From Parabacteroides distasonis ATCC 8503 (GTDB lineage Bacteria; Bacteroidota; Bacteroidia; Bacteroidales; Tannerellaceae): a stretch of 64,000 nucleotides of DNA. Of this stretch, positions 37,107 through 45,753 are shown one piece after another (positions within the stretch are counted from its first letter, which is position 1; each line of letters starts with the position of its first letter). The DNA lies in the NCBI RefSeq assembly GCF_000012845.1, contig NC_009615.1, positions 3,722,501 through 3,786,500 of the forward strand, in the 5' to 3' direction. The notes beneath the pieces were generated by a model. That model searched no databases, was not told the DNA's origin, and saw only the letters and a list, made by a program, of their open reading frames with translations. Position numbers and translations under genes: made by a program.

Positions 37107-38318
37107 ATGGAAATGAATAAGACACTTGCTTCGTCCGGTGGACGTATTACGGTAATCGACGCTCTGCGTGGCTTCTCCTTGATTGGTATTTGCTTGATTC
37201 ATGGGATGCAGCATTTTGGCGCTATGGGGACGATGGCTCCCCAAGCCATGTTCCCTTGGGAAGGGACGCTGGATGAGATTTTTCGGTGGTTTATTAATTA
37301 CTTGGTGTTCGGCAAGTTCTTCATTATATTTTCTTGCCTGTTTGGTTTGAGCTTCTTTATCCAGATGGATCGGGCAGCTCAAAAAGGTGTTGATTTCCGT
37401 CCTCGTTTTTTATGGCGATTGGTACTATTGCTGGTGATTGGTTTTGTTCATGGTTTATTAGTCCGTGTAGATATTTTGTTGGTGTATGCGTTGCTTGGTT
37501 TTGTATTGGTATTGATGTATAAATGGCCTACTAAATTATTGGTGGGAATCACCCTTTTCCTTTTCTTGGGCGGTGCCTCGCTAATTCCCGTAGCGTATAA
37601 GGCTGTAACGGCTCCTGCCGTCGAGCAAGTGGTGGAGAGACCGGCTGCCGCACCTATCGCTCGTGCTGAGGTTCCCCGGCGAGTCCCGACATTAGCCGAG
37701 ACCATTGAGAACAACGCTTGGGACGGATTGGTAGGAAAAATGAATTTCCAGTTTGCCAGCGGTCGTATCTATCTGACCTTGGGATTGTTTATCCTCGGAT
37801 TTATCGTAGGCCGAATCCGCTTGTTCCAACGCATGGATGAGTTCCGTAGCCGTTTGAATTACGGGGCGTTGGTCGCGTTGGTTTTAATCGGCTTGTTGTA
37901 TCTGCTAAAACCTTATATACCTGCCGCATCTTGGCGTGAGGTCTCTATCAATGCGTGGATGGGTGCTACGACAACTAACTTGATTAATCTGATGACGGCT
38001 TATCTGTGGGTGGTGTTGGTCTTAGAGGCTTACCGCTCGGTAAAAGTTCAAAATGCCATGAAACCATTGGTTAGCTATGGGCGTATGGGATTGACAAACT
38101 ATATCGTACAATCCGTGACCGGTGTCTTTATTTTCTCCGGTTTTGGCTTGGATTGGAGCCATTTGGGTGTTTTCTTGAGTGTATTGGTCTGCCTTGGATT
38201 TACGGCTATACAGATAGCCTTTAGCCAATATTGGCTGTCGGGCTTGCGCTACGGCCCGATGGAGTGGTTATGGCGGACCGGCACGTATATGAGATGGCAA
38301 CCCATCCGTTTGGGTTAA
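37107..38318 (+). CDS. YeiB/DUF418-family membrane protein
   Basis: From the ATG at 37107 this protein has 403 residues. It shows the family start RITVIDALRGFSLIGICLIHGM and about ten hydrophobic segments, and the C-terminal DUF418 part (KPLVSYGRMGLTNYIVQSV, ending in GPMEWLWRTGTYMRW). Upstream in-frame TTG codons are not needed because a promoter-like motif lies at 37024-37067. An Ala/Pro-rich loop (ERPAAAPIARAEVPRR) probably lies outside the membrane. The role of the family is uncertain; acyl-transfer or transport has been suggested. Confidence 0.88.
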   Translation: MEMNKTLASSGGRITVIDALRGFSLIGICLIHGMQHFGAMGTMAPQAMFPWEGTLDEIFRWFINYLVFGKFFIIFSCLFGLSFFIQMDRAAQKGVDFRPRFLWRLVLLLVIGFVHGLLVRVDILLVYALLGFVLVLMYKWPTKLLVGITLFLFLGGASLIPVAYKAVTAPAVEQVVERPAAAPIARAEVPRRVPTLAETIENNAWDGLVGKMNFQFASGRIYLTLGLFILGFIVGRIRLFQRMDEFRSRLNYGALVALVLIGLLYLLKPYIPAASWREVSINAWMGATTTNLINLMTAYLWVVLVLEAYRSVKVQNAMKPLVSYGRMGLTNYIVQSVTGVFIFSGFGLDWSHLGVFLSVLVCLGFTAIQIAFSQYWLSGLRYGPMEWLWRTGTYMRWQPIRLG

Positions 38319-38420
38319 GCCGGAAAGCTTTGTTCTCAATACAAATTCCGTACAATAAGACCATTGATGAGTCTAGTGTATAAAATGCTAAAAATCAGAG
38401 TCAAAAAAGCACGATGATCT

Positions 38421-38488
38421 TTCATCCAAAACACGTACGACTTTTTGAAAAAACATGTACGTGTTTTGGATGAAAGTCGTACGTGTTT
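38421..38488. repeat. Two overlapping inverted repeats that share one arm
   Basis: The arm at 38421-38438 (TTCATCCAAAACACGTAC) is perfectly complementary to 38457-38474. The arm at 38429-38442 (AAACACGTACGACT) is perfectly complementary to 38475-38488. The left arms overlap by ten bases, so in RNA only one of the two stems can form at a time. The structure lies 157 bases before the ECF sigma gene. Confidence 0.8.
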
Positions 38489-38627
38489 GTCCCGAATCCT
38501 TCCACAGAAAACCAGAGCGCATATAAAAATCTACAAGAAGCTTCATTTAAACGGAGCGGTAAATGAAAAAGCTGTGGATGGAAGATCGTATAATTAGAAA
38601 TAATATTTTTAATTTTCATTTTAAAAT

Positions 38628-38644
38628 CTCATCTTTGCGATGAG
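38628..38644 (+). promoter_or_regulatory. Hairpin and -7-like box abutting the sigma 3 start codon
   Basis: TCATCTTTG resembles TAnnTTTG with C in the first position and sits inside the dyad CTCATC-TTTGC-GATGAG. If used as promoter, transcription would begin at or within the start codon, giving a leaderless message. Otherwise it is a hairpin masking the start. Confidence 0.3.
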
Positions 38645-39235
38645 ATGGATGTTAAGGAGCGGTTAATAGTGCAAAAATTACGAAATGGCGAGCAAGATGC
38701 TTATCGATATTTATATGATCGTCATTATGTGGTACTATGTCAATTTGCGAATGAGTTGGTTGGCGATCCATTTCTAGCGGAGACTATAGTTGGTGATGTG
38801 ATATTTCATCTGTGGGAAATCCGTGAGACATTGGATATAAATAGCTCTCTTCGTGCTTATCTAATGCGGGCTGTGCGGAACCGCTGTTATAACCATATCT
38901 CATCAGAAAAGGAAAAGAAGGAAGTTCGTTTCTCGAAGATTGAGTCTGAGACCTTAGGGTGGGACGCTATGATACAATCGGATGAACAGCCGCTCGGTAT
39001 ATTACTTGAACGGGAGTTAGAGAAGGAGATCATAAAATCAATCGATAGTTTAGGCGATGAATGTAAACGAGTTTTTAGGAAAAGCCGTTTTGAGCATAAG
39101 AAAAATGAGGAAATCGCTACAGAGCTAGGAATTTCTGTCAATACGGTTAAATACCACATAAAGATAGCTTTAACCCGCCTACATCAAGATCTGAGGAAGT
39201 ATCTGATCTTGTTGATATCATTTTTCTCCTTGTGA
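38645..39235 (+). CDS. ECF sigma-70 factor of PUL 3
   Basis: A 196-residue ECF sigma factor with region 2 (LAETIVGDVIFHLWEIRE, then LRAYLMRAVRNRCYNHI) and region 4 (LGDECKRVFRKSRFEHKKNEEIATELGISVNTVKYHI; two helices around the turn). FecR follows 80 bases later. It should drive the SusC/SusD/GH116-like operon. Its region 2 is more diverged from the PUL 1 and PUL 4 sigma factors than those are from each other. Confidence 0.92.
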   Translation: MDVKERLIVQKLRNGEQDAYRYLYDRHYVVLCQFANELVGDPFLAETIVGDVIFHLWEIRETLDINSSLRAYLMRAVRNRCYNHISSEKEKKEVRFSKIESETLGWDAMIQSDEQPLGILLERELEKEIIKSIDSLGDECKRVFRKSRFEHKKNEEIATELGISVNTVKYHIKIALTRLHQDLRKYLILLISFFSL

Positions 39236-39315
39236 GGATGAAAAAATTGATGTTTCTCACTACCCCTTGAGGAGAAATAACTGTCTTATATATAAAAGCT
39301 GGATATTTAATCTAT

Positions 39316-40239
39316 ATGGAAGAAAAGAAATCACATACGAAAAACGAGCGATCATTACCTGATCATGAAGAACAAGAACTTTGGTTCTCTGCTTTGGTTG
39401 CCGATGATTCCTGTGCCTATAATGTCGATAAGGCGTTCGATCGTTTTGTTTCTCGTACCCAGCAAAAACGCCGTACGGTTTTCAATATTCCTAAAATCGT
39501 TTATGGTGCGGCAGCGGTTATCCTATTATTGATCGCTTCTACGATTTCCTATTGGTGGGGTGAGCGGCAATTACAGAACCAGTTTGCGGATATCTTGGTG
39601 GAAGCTCCTTTAGGGGCCAAGACCAAGCTAATTTTACCGGATAGCACATTGGTCTGGTTAAACGCTGGCTCAAAGATCGTATATTCGCAAGGTTTTGGGG
39701 TGAAAGACCGCCATCTTCGGCTGAATGGAGAGGCTTATTTTGAGGTGAGGAAAAATGAGAAGTTACCTTTTGATGTAATGACGAAAGAGTTGAATGTAAA
39801 AGTATTGGGTACTAAGTTCAACTTCCGGAATTATGACGAGGACGAAGAGGTAACCGTGAATCTGTTGGAAGGAAAAGTTCAGCTAGAGAATTATGTAAAG
39901 AAGATGGGAATAAACTACTTGTCTCCTTCAGAGAAGATTACCTTGAATAAACTTACCGGGGAAATGATTATAAGCCGAGCGGAAGTGAAAAACGCTAAGG
40001 AATGGACAAACGATGGACTATTCTTCGATGAGATGCCTCTATCTGACATTGTGAAAGAACTGAATCGTAGCTATAATGTGAAGATTCATATTGCGGATGA
40101 ACAGTTAACCCATAATCGCTTTTATGCGTTATTCAATAGAAAAGAACAGACTATCTATAATGTGTTAGATATTATAACTGCGACAAATCAAGTAAGATAT
40201 AAAGTGGAAGGTGATAGTATTCTGCTTTATGCGAAGTGA
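39316..40239 (+). CDS. FecR-type anti-sigma factor of PUL 3
   Basis: A 307-residue anti-sigma factor. The cytoplasmic N-terminus (about 1-58) leads to one membrane helix around residues 60-80 (IVYGAAAVILLLIASTISYW), the periplasmic FecR domain (GAKTKLILPDSTLVWLNAGS, GEAYFEVRKN) and the C-terminal DUF4974-like domain (LSDIVKELNRSYNVKIHI). It should couple the STN domain of the PUL 3 SusC to the sigma factor at 38645. Confidence 0.92.
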   Translation: MEEKKSHTKNERSLPDHEEQELWFSALVADDSCAYNVDKAFDRFVSRTQQKRRTVFNIPKIVYGAAAVILLLIASTISYWWGERQLQNQFADILVEAPLGAKTKLILPDSTLVWLNAGSKIVYSQGFGVKDRHLRLNGEAYFEVRKNEKLPFDVMTKELNVKVLGTKFNFRNYDEDEEVTVNLLEGKVQLENYVKKMGINYLSPSEKITLNKLTGEMIISRAEVKNAKEWTNDGLFFDEMPLSDIVKELNRSYNVKIHIADEQLTHNRFYALFNRKEQTIYNVLDIITATNQVRYKVEGDSILLYAK

Positions 40240-40324
40240 TAGATAATTGTTTAACCTTAAAATTGTTTTAATATGGAGAATATGGAAGGAGATTAAAAAA
40301 GGAGTAACAGGATCATAAAAGGAA

Positions 40325-40349
40325 TCGGAGAATGGGCTAGATCCTCCGA
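40325..40349 (+). terminator. Stem-loop between fecR and susC of PUL 3
   Basis: TCGGAG and CTCCGA arms enclose a 13-base loop. There is no T-run. It occupies the same position as the hairpins in the other three PULs. Confidence 0.35.
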
Positions 40350-40372
40350 CTCATAAATCCTCAAATTACATT

Positions 40373-43300
40373 ATGCAAATGATCTGGATGAGGAATACAA
40401 ATGTAATCAATCCTCTGAAAGGTCATCATCAATCACAAGTTAAATTACTAAAAATTAAGCTATTTATGAAAGTTGTAAAAAAGGTCATTTATGTGGCCAT
40501 GGCTTCGTTTTGCTTAAATTTAACTGTTAGTTCTCAGAATATAACATTGAAAATGAGTAATATAACAGTAAAACAAGCGATGGATGAGCTGAAGAGTAGG
40601 AGTGGCTACTCGTTTGTATTCTCGTCTGCGGACGTGGATACAGGGAAGAAAATATCCGTGTCTTCGGAAAATCAATCGATCAATGCGGTAATCGAACAAA
40701 TTTTGCGTGGTCAAGGGCTGACGTATGAGATCCAAGGAAAGAATATTATCTTGAAGAAGGATATCTTAACCTCTGTCGATAAAAAAACGAAGATAACAGG
40801 AATTGTAAAAGATCAATATGGGGAGCCTATTATCGGAGCGAATGTTGTTGTAAAGGGGACTACTTTGGGGACGATCACGGATATAGATGGAAATTATACG
40901 CTTGATATACCACTTGGTGCGAGCTTACAAGTGTCCTATATTGGGTATCTTACACAAGAGGTAGCTACAGTAGGTAAAAATAATATAAATGTTAGTCTTA
41001 TAGAAGACACTCAAAAACTGGAAGAGGTCGTGGTTGTTGCTTACGGTGTCCAAAAGAAAGCGACAAAGACAGGGGCTATAGAGGATATAAAAGGTGAGGA
41101 TCTGAAGAAAAATATTGCGCCGAATGTGTCTGGTTCGTTAGCAGGTAAGCTTTCAGGTGTAAGTATGCGCCCAAGTAATGGTAAGCCGGGAGAAGATAAT
41201 CCAAAAATCTATATTCGAGGAATTAGTAGTACAGGGAAACAAGAGCCATTGATTGTTGTCGATGGTGTGATTCGAGATAATATGAATCAGATCGATCCAA
41301 ATGATATAGAGTCCATCAGTGTATTGAAAGATGCGGCGGCTATCGCTCCTTATGGCTTAGGAGGTGCTAATGGTGTCGTATTGATTACGACTAAAAAGGG
41401 AGAAACAGGGAAACCGACCTTGTCGTTAAACGCTTATTATGGCTGGCAGAGTCCTACGGTATATCCGGATATGGTAAATGCTAAAGACTATATGACATTG
41501 CGTAATGAGGCTTATCTAAATGATAATAACGGGCAGATCCCTCAAGGTGGTAGCCTTCCTTTTAGCCCTGATTTGATTGCGGATTATGATAGATTACATG
41601 CGTTGGATCCGGATAAATATCCAAATAGTAATTTCTATGATGAAATGGCCAATTTTAACACACCGATTCAAAGTTATAATTTATCATTATCTGGTGGAAG
41701 CGAAAAGGTACGCTATTATTTAGGATTAGGTTACTTTGATCAGCAGGGAATGTTTGATCCTGTATACTATAAGCGTTATAGCATGAATGCTAAAGTAGAC
41801 ATGGATGCAACTAAAACAACGAAATTGGCGTTTGCTATGAATGGGACGGTTGAACGGAATAATTTAGGTCCGGCTCCATTTGCCCCGGGATATATGCCGA
41901 TTAAAAACTTATATTTTAGCAATGGGCTGCCGGGTGAGTCGAACGGTAGTAGTCCCGGGGGAGAGCTGAATAGTGGGTCTTATGATAGACGGGATAATAA
42001 TACTCTATTAACGACTATCTCTATAGAACAACAACTCCCTTTTATCAAAGGGTTAAGTGTGAAAGGGGTATTTAGTTATGACCCGGATTTTAGGTATGAG
42101 AAAACATGGACTAAGCCTAACTATTATTATATAATGGATGAAACTACATCTCCATATACTTATAAGAAAGCCGTGAATGGAGAAGAGATTACTTCTTTAA
42201 ACCAAAAGAGTATAAAAAATGAACGTTTGACATATCAAGCTTATGCGAATTATGCTCAAACATTTGGAAAGCATGAAGTAACAGGTTTGTTGGTATTTGA
42301 GGCTAGAGATACAAAGTCTAATTGGTTTAGTGCCTATCGGAAGAACTTTCAGGTAGATATGGATGAGATGGATATGGGTAACTCTGATAAGATGGACTTT
42401 AATAATGGAGGATCAAGTTCACAAACGACCCAGGCCGGTATTGTTTATCGTGCTACTTATGGTTATGATGGAAAATACTTGGTAGAAGCTTCCGGACGTT
42501 ATGATGGACATTCTTATTTTGCCCCGGGTAAGCGTTGGGCTTTCTTCCCATCTTTTTCAGCGGGATGGAGAATCTCAGAAGAAAAGTTCTTTAAAGAGAA
42601 TATTTCATGGGTAGATAATTTGAAAATTAGGGCTTCGTGGGGACAATCAGGAAACTTGGCAGGTGATCCTTTCCAGTATTTGTCAGCCTATGAGTTGTTC
42701 AATAATGCTTATGCGTTTGGGAACACATTGGTTCAAGGATCTAAAATGCCTCGGGAAGCTAATCCGAATATTACTTGGGAGAAGGCTGAAAGTATGAATA
42801 TTGGAATTGATGCGTCTTTCTTTAATGGTCTGTTGACTTTTGCAGGTGATTACTTTTATCAAAGAAGAGAGGGTATGTTACTTTCACCTAATATTAATGT
42901 TCCTGTTGAATATGGACTTGGTTTGGCGGAAGAGAATGCTGGTGTCATGAATAATAGAGGGTTTGAATTTCAAATTGGGGTAAATAAAATGTTACCAAAC
43001 GGGTTGATGTTGCATTTTGATGGTAATTTTAGTTATGCCAAGAATGAGATGGAAAAGATCTATGAATCGTTGGATACTTATAATAGTCCAAACAGACGCC
43101 GTACGGGAAGATCGTGGAAAACACCGTTTGGCTATAAGGCATTAGGTTTGTTTTCTACGGCGGATGATAAGAATAGTGATGGTGTTATTAATGTGGATGA
43201 TGGGTATATGATCGATCAGTTCGGAGCGGTCCTACATCCGGGAGATGTGAAGTATGCGGATATCAGTGGGCCGGAGGGAACCCCGGATGGCGTTATTGAT

Positions 43301-43849
43301 GCTTGGGATGAAACAGTTGTGGGATATGCGCCTTATCCTCGTATTACGTATGGTTTTACTCTAACGGCTGAATGGAAAGGCTTTGATGTAAGTTTATTCT
43401 TCCAAGGAGCTGCGCAAGCTAGTATTAATACACAAGGATATGTGACAGTTCCTTTTAGATTGAATAACACGAATGTCTCCTATGAGTTCTTTAATAATTA
43501 TTGGACTCCGGAGCGTCAAGACGCACGTTATCCACGTATTACTCAGTCTCCATATAAGAATAATACTACGAATTCTGAGTATGATAATGGCTTTGGACCT
43601 TATTCTAGTTCATTCTGGATGCGGAATTCGAACTTCTTACGATTGAAAAATATTGTGATAGGCTATACGTTACCTTCTGCTTGGACTAAAAAAGCAGGTT
43701 TGAACTCTGTCAGAATTTATTGGACTGGTCAAAATTTATTGACTTTTAGTAATTTAGGTTTTATTGATCCTGAGATTGATTATGAAAAGCGTGACGAGGG
43801 TTATCCTTTGCAGAAAGCGAATACTATCGGTTTGAATGTAACATTTTAA
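40373..43849 (+). CDS. SusC-type TonB-dependent transporter of PUL 3
   Basis: An 1158-residue outer-membrane glycan importer from the ATG at 40373; this start keeps an N-terminal extension (ending KLLKIKLFMKV) typical of SusC proteins, while the ATG at 40466 would begin right at the signal peptide. STN domain (ITLKMSNITVKQAMDELKS), regulatory-like Ig domain (ITGIVKDQYGEPIIGANVV), TonB box EEVVVVAYGVQKK, plug (IRGISSTGKQEPLIVVDGV) and barrel to GLNVTF are visible. The codon use is more A/T-rich than in the GH31-GH2-GH3 operon, which hints at separate acquisition. SusD follows after 13 bases. Confidence 0.94.
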   Translation: MQMIWMRNTNVINPLKGHHQSQVKLLKIKLFMKVVKKVIYVAMASFCLNLTVSSQNITLKMSNITVKQAMDELKSRSGYSFVFSSADVDTGKKISVSSENQSINAVIEQILRGQGLTYEIQGKNIILKKDILTSVDKKTKITGIVKDQYGEPIIGANVVVKGTTLGTITDIDGNYTLDIPLGASLQVSYIGYLTQEVATVGKNNINVSLIEDTQKLEEVVVVAYGVQKKATKTGAIEDIKGEDLKKNIAPNVSGSLAGKLSGVSMRPSNGKPGEDNPKIYIRGISSTGKQEPLIVVDGVIRDNMNQIDPNDIESISVLKDAAAIAPYGLGGANGVVLITTKKGETGKPTLSLNAYYGWQSPTVYPDMVNAKDYMTLRNEAYLNDNNGQIPQGGSLPFSPDLIADYDRLHALDPDKYPNSNFYDEMANFNTPIQSYNLSLSGGSEKVRYYLGLGYFDQQGMFDPVYYKRYSMNAKVDMDATKTTKLAFAMNGTVERNNLGPAPFAPGYMPIKNLYFSNGLPGESNGSSPGGELNSGSYDRRDNNTLLTTISIEQQLPFIKGLSVKGVFSYDPDFRYEKTWTKPNYYYIMDETTSPYTYKKAVNGEEITSLNQKSIKNERLTYQAYANYAQTFGKHEVTGLLVFEARDTKSNWFSAYRKNFQVDMDEMDMGNSDKMDFNNGGSSSQTTQAGIVYRATYGYDGKYLVEASGRYDGHSYFAPGKRWAFFPSFSAGWRISEEKFFKENISWVDNLKIRASWGQSGNLAGDPFQYLSAYELFNNAYAFGNTLVQGSKMPREANPNITWEKAESMNIGIDASFFNGLLTFAGDYFYQRREGMLLSPNINVPVEYGLGLAEENAGVMNNRGFEFQIGVNKMLPNGLMLHFDGNFSYAKNEMEKIYESLDTYNSPNRRRTGRSWKTPFGYKALGLFSTADDKNSDGVINVDDGYMIDQFGAVLHPGDVKYADISGPEGTPDGVIDAWDETVVGYAPYPRITYGFTLTAEWKGFDVSLFFQGAAQASINTQGYVTVPFRLNNTNVSYEFFNNYWTPERQDARYPRITQSPYKNNTTNSEYDNGFGPYSSSFWMRNSNFLRLKNIVIGYTLPSAWTKKAGLNSVRIYWTGQNLLTFSNLGFIDPEIDYEKRDEGYPLQKANTIGLNVTF

Positions 43850-43862
43850 ATAACGTAGATAT

Positions 43863-45689
43863 ATGAATGACTCTAAATATATGAATTTATTATATTGTAC
43901 CATTTTCGCATTGTTTATTTTTATGCTGAGTGGTTGTAGTGACTTCTTGGATACAGAATCGCGGAATACATTAACAGAACTCAATCAATGGGAGAATGAG
44001 AAAAATGCTGATATCTATTTGAATGGTATCTATAGTACGCTGGATAAACCGAATACGCCGGATCCTTTAGATAGTTATACTGATGATAACGATGGAGGGC
44101 CTTATTGGGCCTCTTGGCAATGGAAACAAGGTATTGCTACTCCTGAGGTGCGTGGAGGTTATCCAATGGTGCAAGACGACGTGGCACATGGCTTTATGAA
44201 ATGGAGCAATGTGTATGAACGTATCCGGAAGTGTAATGAGTTTCTATTTGAGATCGAGGCTCATAAAATGAATTATTCGGAAGAATGGATAAATCAAAGA
44301 ATAGATGAGGTACGTTTTTTGCGAGCATTTTTTTACGCCGGTTTATGGCAGCATGTTGGAGGAGTGGTTTTATTGACAGAACCATTAGACCGAAATACGA
44401 TGGCGGAAGAGGAATTGTATCGTCCGAGGAATACTTTTGAAGAAACATATGATTTTATTTGTAAGGAGTTAGAGGAAATTGTGAACAATGGATATTTAGC
44501 TGTTAAATACAATAATGGAGATTCAGATGCGGGACGTGCGACTTTGGGAGCAGCTCTCGCATTGAAAGGTTGGGTTGAATTATATGCTGCGAGCCCGGGT
44601 TTTAATTCGAATATACCTGTTGCGGCAGACGGGACTGGTGCGACTCCTGAACAGATCAAGATGGTTGGCTTTGGTGATTATGATCTTAAAAGATGGGAAA
44701 GAGCAGCTATTACGAATAAAAAGTTTATTGATCTATTTGCAGGAGCTTATCAGCTATTTCCTAATATGGCTAATTTTTGGAGTGAAGCGACAGAATATAA
44801 CTCAGAGGTCATTTGGGATCGTCAATTGATGCGTAATATAGATGACCTAAAATCCGATTTTGCTCAAAAAGGAGGGCCTACCTATATTCTTGGAAAATAT
44901 TATACTTGGGGGAATTTCTGCCCGACCCAAGAACTGGTAGATCAATTTGCGATGGAAAATGGATTACCGATTACGGATCCGGCTTCCGGTTATGACCCGA
45001 AACATCCGTACAAAAATAGAGAGAAACGTTTTTATGATTTTATTGTATATGATGGTGCTCCTTATAAAATGAATTGGATGCCTGAATCGGATACAATTTA
45101 TACCCGCATTGACGAGGTGAATGTGTCGAAGAATCAGATAGAGCTTGGTCAATCGGACGTTACACGTACAGGCTATTATTTCAAAAAGAGAATGGATCCC
45201 GATTGGGAGCCTTCTTCCTGGGGATATGGTATTAATTATGTGTATTTCCGTTACGCTGAAGTTCTATTGAATTATGCTGAGGCTCAAAATGAATTTGCGG
45301 GTCCGGATGCGAGCGTATACAGTGCTATTGATCAGATCAGGGAACGTAGTAATTTACCTTCTTTAAAAGAGACTTACGGGGCGAAAGCGATAAATCAAGC
45401 TGAAATGAGAGAGATCATTAAACGTGAGAGAAGAGTGGAATTGTGTTTTGAAAATAAACGTTGGTATGATTTAGTTCGTTGGGGGATTGCTTCGGAGGTG
45501 TTGAATAAAGAGCTTCATGGGATGAAAATCTATAATTCAAGTCCGGCAGATAACTCAGGAGAGTGGATTTACGAACGTTTACCTTTGTCTAGTCATCCGC
45601 ATGTGTTCACTCAAAAGATGTATATGTGTCCTATTCCTTATTCCGTAATCACTGCGAATCCGAAATTAATTCAAAATCCGGGGTATTAA
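43863..45689 (+). CDS. SusD-family glycan-binding lipoprotein of PUL 3
   Basis: A 608-residue surface lipoprotein with lipobox MLSGC (Cys near residue 25); the ATG at 43881 would give a tighter signal peptide. SusD marks are IDEVRFLRAFFYAGLWQH, YFRYAEVLLNYAEAQNEF, IKRERRVELCFENKRWYDLVRW and the ending PIPYSVITANPKLIQNPGY. It pairs with the SusC at 40373. A strong terminator follows before the GH116-like gene. Confidence 0.95.
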   Translation: MNDSKYMNLLYCTIFALFIFMLSGCSDFLDTESRNTLTELNQWENEKNADIYLNGIYSTLDKPNTPDPLDSYTDDNDGGPYWASWQWKQGIATPEVRGGYPMVQDDVAHGFMKWSNVYERIRKCNEFLFEIEAHKMNYSEEWINQRIDEVRFLRAFFYAGLWQHVGGVVLLTEPLDRNTMAEEELYRPRNTFEETYDFICKELEEIVNNGYLAVKYNNGDSDAGRATLGAALALKGWVELYAASPGFNSNIPVAADGTGATPEQIKMVGFGDYDLKRWERAAITNKKFIDLFAGAYQLFPNMANFWSEATEYNSEVIWDRQLMRNIDDLKSDFAQKGGPTYILGKYYTWGNFCPTQELVDQFAMENGLPITDPASGYDPKHPYKNREKRFYDFIVYDGAPYKMNWMPESDTIYTRIDEVNVSKNQIELGQSDVTRTGYYFKKRMDPDWEPSSWGYGINYVYFRYAEVLLNYAEAQNEFAGPDASVYSAIDQIRERSNLPSLKETYGAKAINQAEMREIIKRERRVELCFENKRWYDLVRWGIASEVLNKELHGMKIYNSSPADNSGEWIYERLPLSSHPHVFTQKMYMCPIPYSVITANPKLIQNPGY

Positions 45690-45695
45690 TTGGAT

Positions 45696-45738
45696 AGAAG
45701 AACCTGATGCTGAAACTGATGAGTCAGGTTCTTCTTTT
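45696..45738 (+). terminator. Terminator between susD and the GH116-like gene
   Basis: Perfect 12-base arms AGAAGAACCTGA (45696-45707) and TCAGGTTCTTCT (45724-45735) followed by TTTT. The strength suggests that the hydrolase downstream is made at a lower level than SusC/SusD. Confidence 0.8.
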
Positions 45739-45753
45739 AAATGACTGTAAAAA

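Larger units (their letters stand above)
38319..38644. other. Non-coding leader region of the PUL 3 sigma gene
   Basis: No gene is visible. The main features are the overlapping inverted repeats at 38421-38488, a hairpin TTCATTTA/TAAATGAA near 38540-38566, and a 7-bp-arm hairpin CTCATCTTTGCGATGAG directly before the sigma start codon. Confidence 0.6.
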
